This document shows positions 5,568 to 5,762 of a DNA stretch of 5,762 nucleotides, piece after piece. The position numbers and the translations under genes are program-made. Numbering within the stretch: the stretch's first letter is position 1; each line of letters starts with the position of its first letter. The DNA is from Caldifarciminota bacterium (GTDB taxonomy: Bacteria > Hydrothermota > Hydrothermia > S141-80). Below the pieces are notes generated by a model, which saw nothing but the letters and a program-made list of their open reading frames with translations, did no database searches and was not told where the DNA came from. The DNA is taken from the NCBI GenBank assembly GCA_015490255.1, contig WFYF01000218.1, positions 1 through 5,762 of the forward strand. Reading direction: 5' to 3'.

Positions 5568-5717
5568 ATGCCGAAGAAGAAAGACGAACAAAAGAAAGAC
5601 CTGATCGATGATCTCCTTGATGAAATATACGAGCGCCGGGCAAAAGGCGAACGCGTTGGTATGGCCTTCTATGCTCCCTGCACGATTTCTTTGAAATCGT
5701 GCAGGGAGGCGTGCTGA
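5568..5717 (+). CDS. Small charged hypothetical protein, 49 residues, possibly frameshifted
   Basis: I do not recognise this gene. The first 30 residues are very charged and helical in character (MPKKKDEQKKDLIDDLLDEI, then YERRAKGERV), with Leu/Ile spaced as in an amphipathic helix. The frame then passes GMAFYAP into a perfect inverted repeat and ends in CTISLKSCREAC, three cysteines unlike the rest. In the -1 frame the same DNA reads SLHDFFEIVQGGVLKIPRVR and stays open to the window edge. The change of character suggests either that the real protein continues in the -1 frame (a lost base, sequencing error or recoding near 5670-5690) or that a short gene is followed by an overlapping second one. 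The AGGAGG six nt upstream of the ATG makes the start reliable; the C-terminus is not. The gene is divergent from the 86-residue minus-strand gene. Confidence 0.55.
   Translation: MPKKKDEQKKDLIDDLLDEIYERRAKGERVGMAFYAPCTISLKSCREAC
5674..5708 (+). repeat. Perfect 16-bp inverted repeat with 3-nt loop
   Basis: CTCCCTGCACGATTTC (5674-5689) is followed by TTT (5690-5692) and its exact reverse complement, GAAATCGTGCAGGGAG (5693-5708). RNA of either strand could fold into a 16-bp hairpin. There is no T-run after it on either strand (plus: GCGTGCTGAAAA; minus: CATAGAAGG), so it is not a standard terminator. It lies inside coding sequence, at the point where the likely frame changes. Confidence 0.9.
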
Positions 5718-5762
5718 AAATCCCTCGCGTACGCTACTCCCGGTCCTTCCGCCCTGCCATCC
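5678..5762 (+). CDS. Second open frame running off the right edge (continuation or overlapping gene)
   Basis: This frame, -1 relative to the ATG at 5568, has been open since 5624 and reaches the window edge. From 5678 it reads LHDFFEIVQGGVLKIPRVRY, then SRSFRPAI, with GC-rich third positions like the real genes nearby. Possible starts are GTG 5699 and GTG 5711, but neither has a well-spaced ribosome binding site: GGGAGG ends only one nt before GTG 5711. The frame overlaps the stop of the 49-residue ORF (GTGCTGA), as in translationally coupled genes. The start given here is only where protein-like sequence begins, not a claimed start codon. I do not recognise the product. Confidence 0.4.
   Translation, partial: MHDFFEIVQGGVLKIPRVRYSRSFRPAI

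Noticed and set aside
5088..5591. A 167-codon minus-strand open frame
   Set aside because: It spans the small plus-strand gene start, the baeRF promoter and the hairpins, and its composition is low-quality (Arg, Gly and Pro rich). The 86-residue frame within the same stretch is more protein-like.
5674..5708. Inverted repeat as an intrinsic terminator or fold-back assembly artefact
   Set aside because: No T-tract follows on either strand. A fold-back artefact would continue as reverse complement outside the arms, but the flanks at 5673 and 5709 stop pairing at once.

Overview
The window is GC-rich bacterial chromosome, roughly 60% GC by eye. It is gene-dense, with short intergenic gaps, strong AGGAGG ribosome binding sites and sigma-70-type promoters. 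I see no rRNA, tRNA, CRISPR array, insertion sequence or phage gene. The gene content fits a free-living, possibly deep-branching thermophilic bacterium. The clues are a Thermus-like TrmH, an eRF1-like protein of the bacterial baeRF type, and a lipoprotein with DGG-type propeller repeats as found in poorly cultivated thermophilic lineages. This placement is inference; I cannot name the taxon.

Layout, left to right. (1) Positions 1-275, minus strand: the N-terminal part of a membrane protein, possibly a GT-C type glycosyltransferase, with a TATAAT box so close to its GTG that the message would be nearly leaderless. (2) 372-1553, plus strand: a lipoprotein with seven ~50-residue repeats, read as a seven-bladed beta-propeller, divergent from the first gene and with its own promoter. 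(3) 1595-3883, minus strand: an overlapping operon panE-trmD-trmH, convergent with the lipoprotein. (4) 3918-5036, minus strand: a 372-residue eRF1/aRF1-like (baeRF) protein with a zinc ribbon and its own promoter. (5) 5204-5464, minus strand: an unrecognised 86-residue protein with a hydrophobic C-terminus. (6) 5568-5717, plus strand: a small charged ORF with an excellent ribosome binding site. It contains a perfect 16-bp inverted repeat, at which the likely coding frame appears to change; a second frame runs off the right edge.

How the genes relate. TrmD (m1G37) and TrmH (Gm18) both modify tRNA, and the baeRF protein is probably ribosome-associated, so the centre of the window has a translation theme. 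PanE, in coenzyme A synthesis, heads the methyltransferase operon. Three promoters share the same -35 box, TTGAAA, and a 17-bp spacer. The panE promoter starts inside the stop codon of the baeRF gene and ends 9 nt before the panE ATG, implying a leaderless message.

The best candidates for something new are the right-edge small ORF with its palindrome, the GGQ-less eRF1-like protein, the leaderless promoter design, and a TrmD with an altered GRYEG motif. No complete undescribed multi-gene system is evident.
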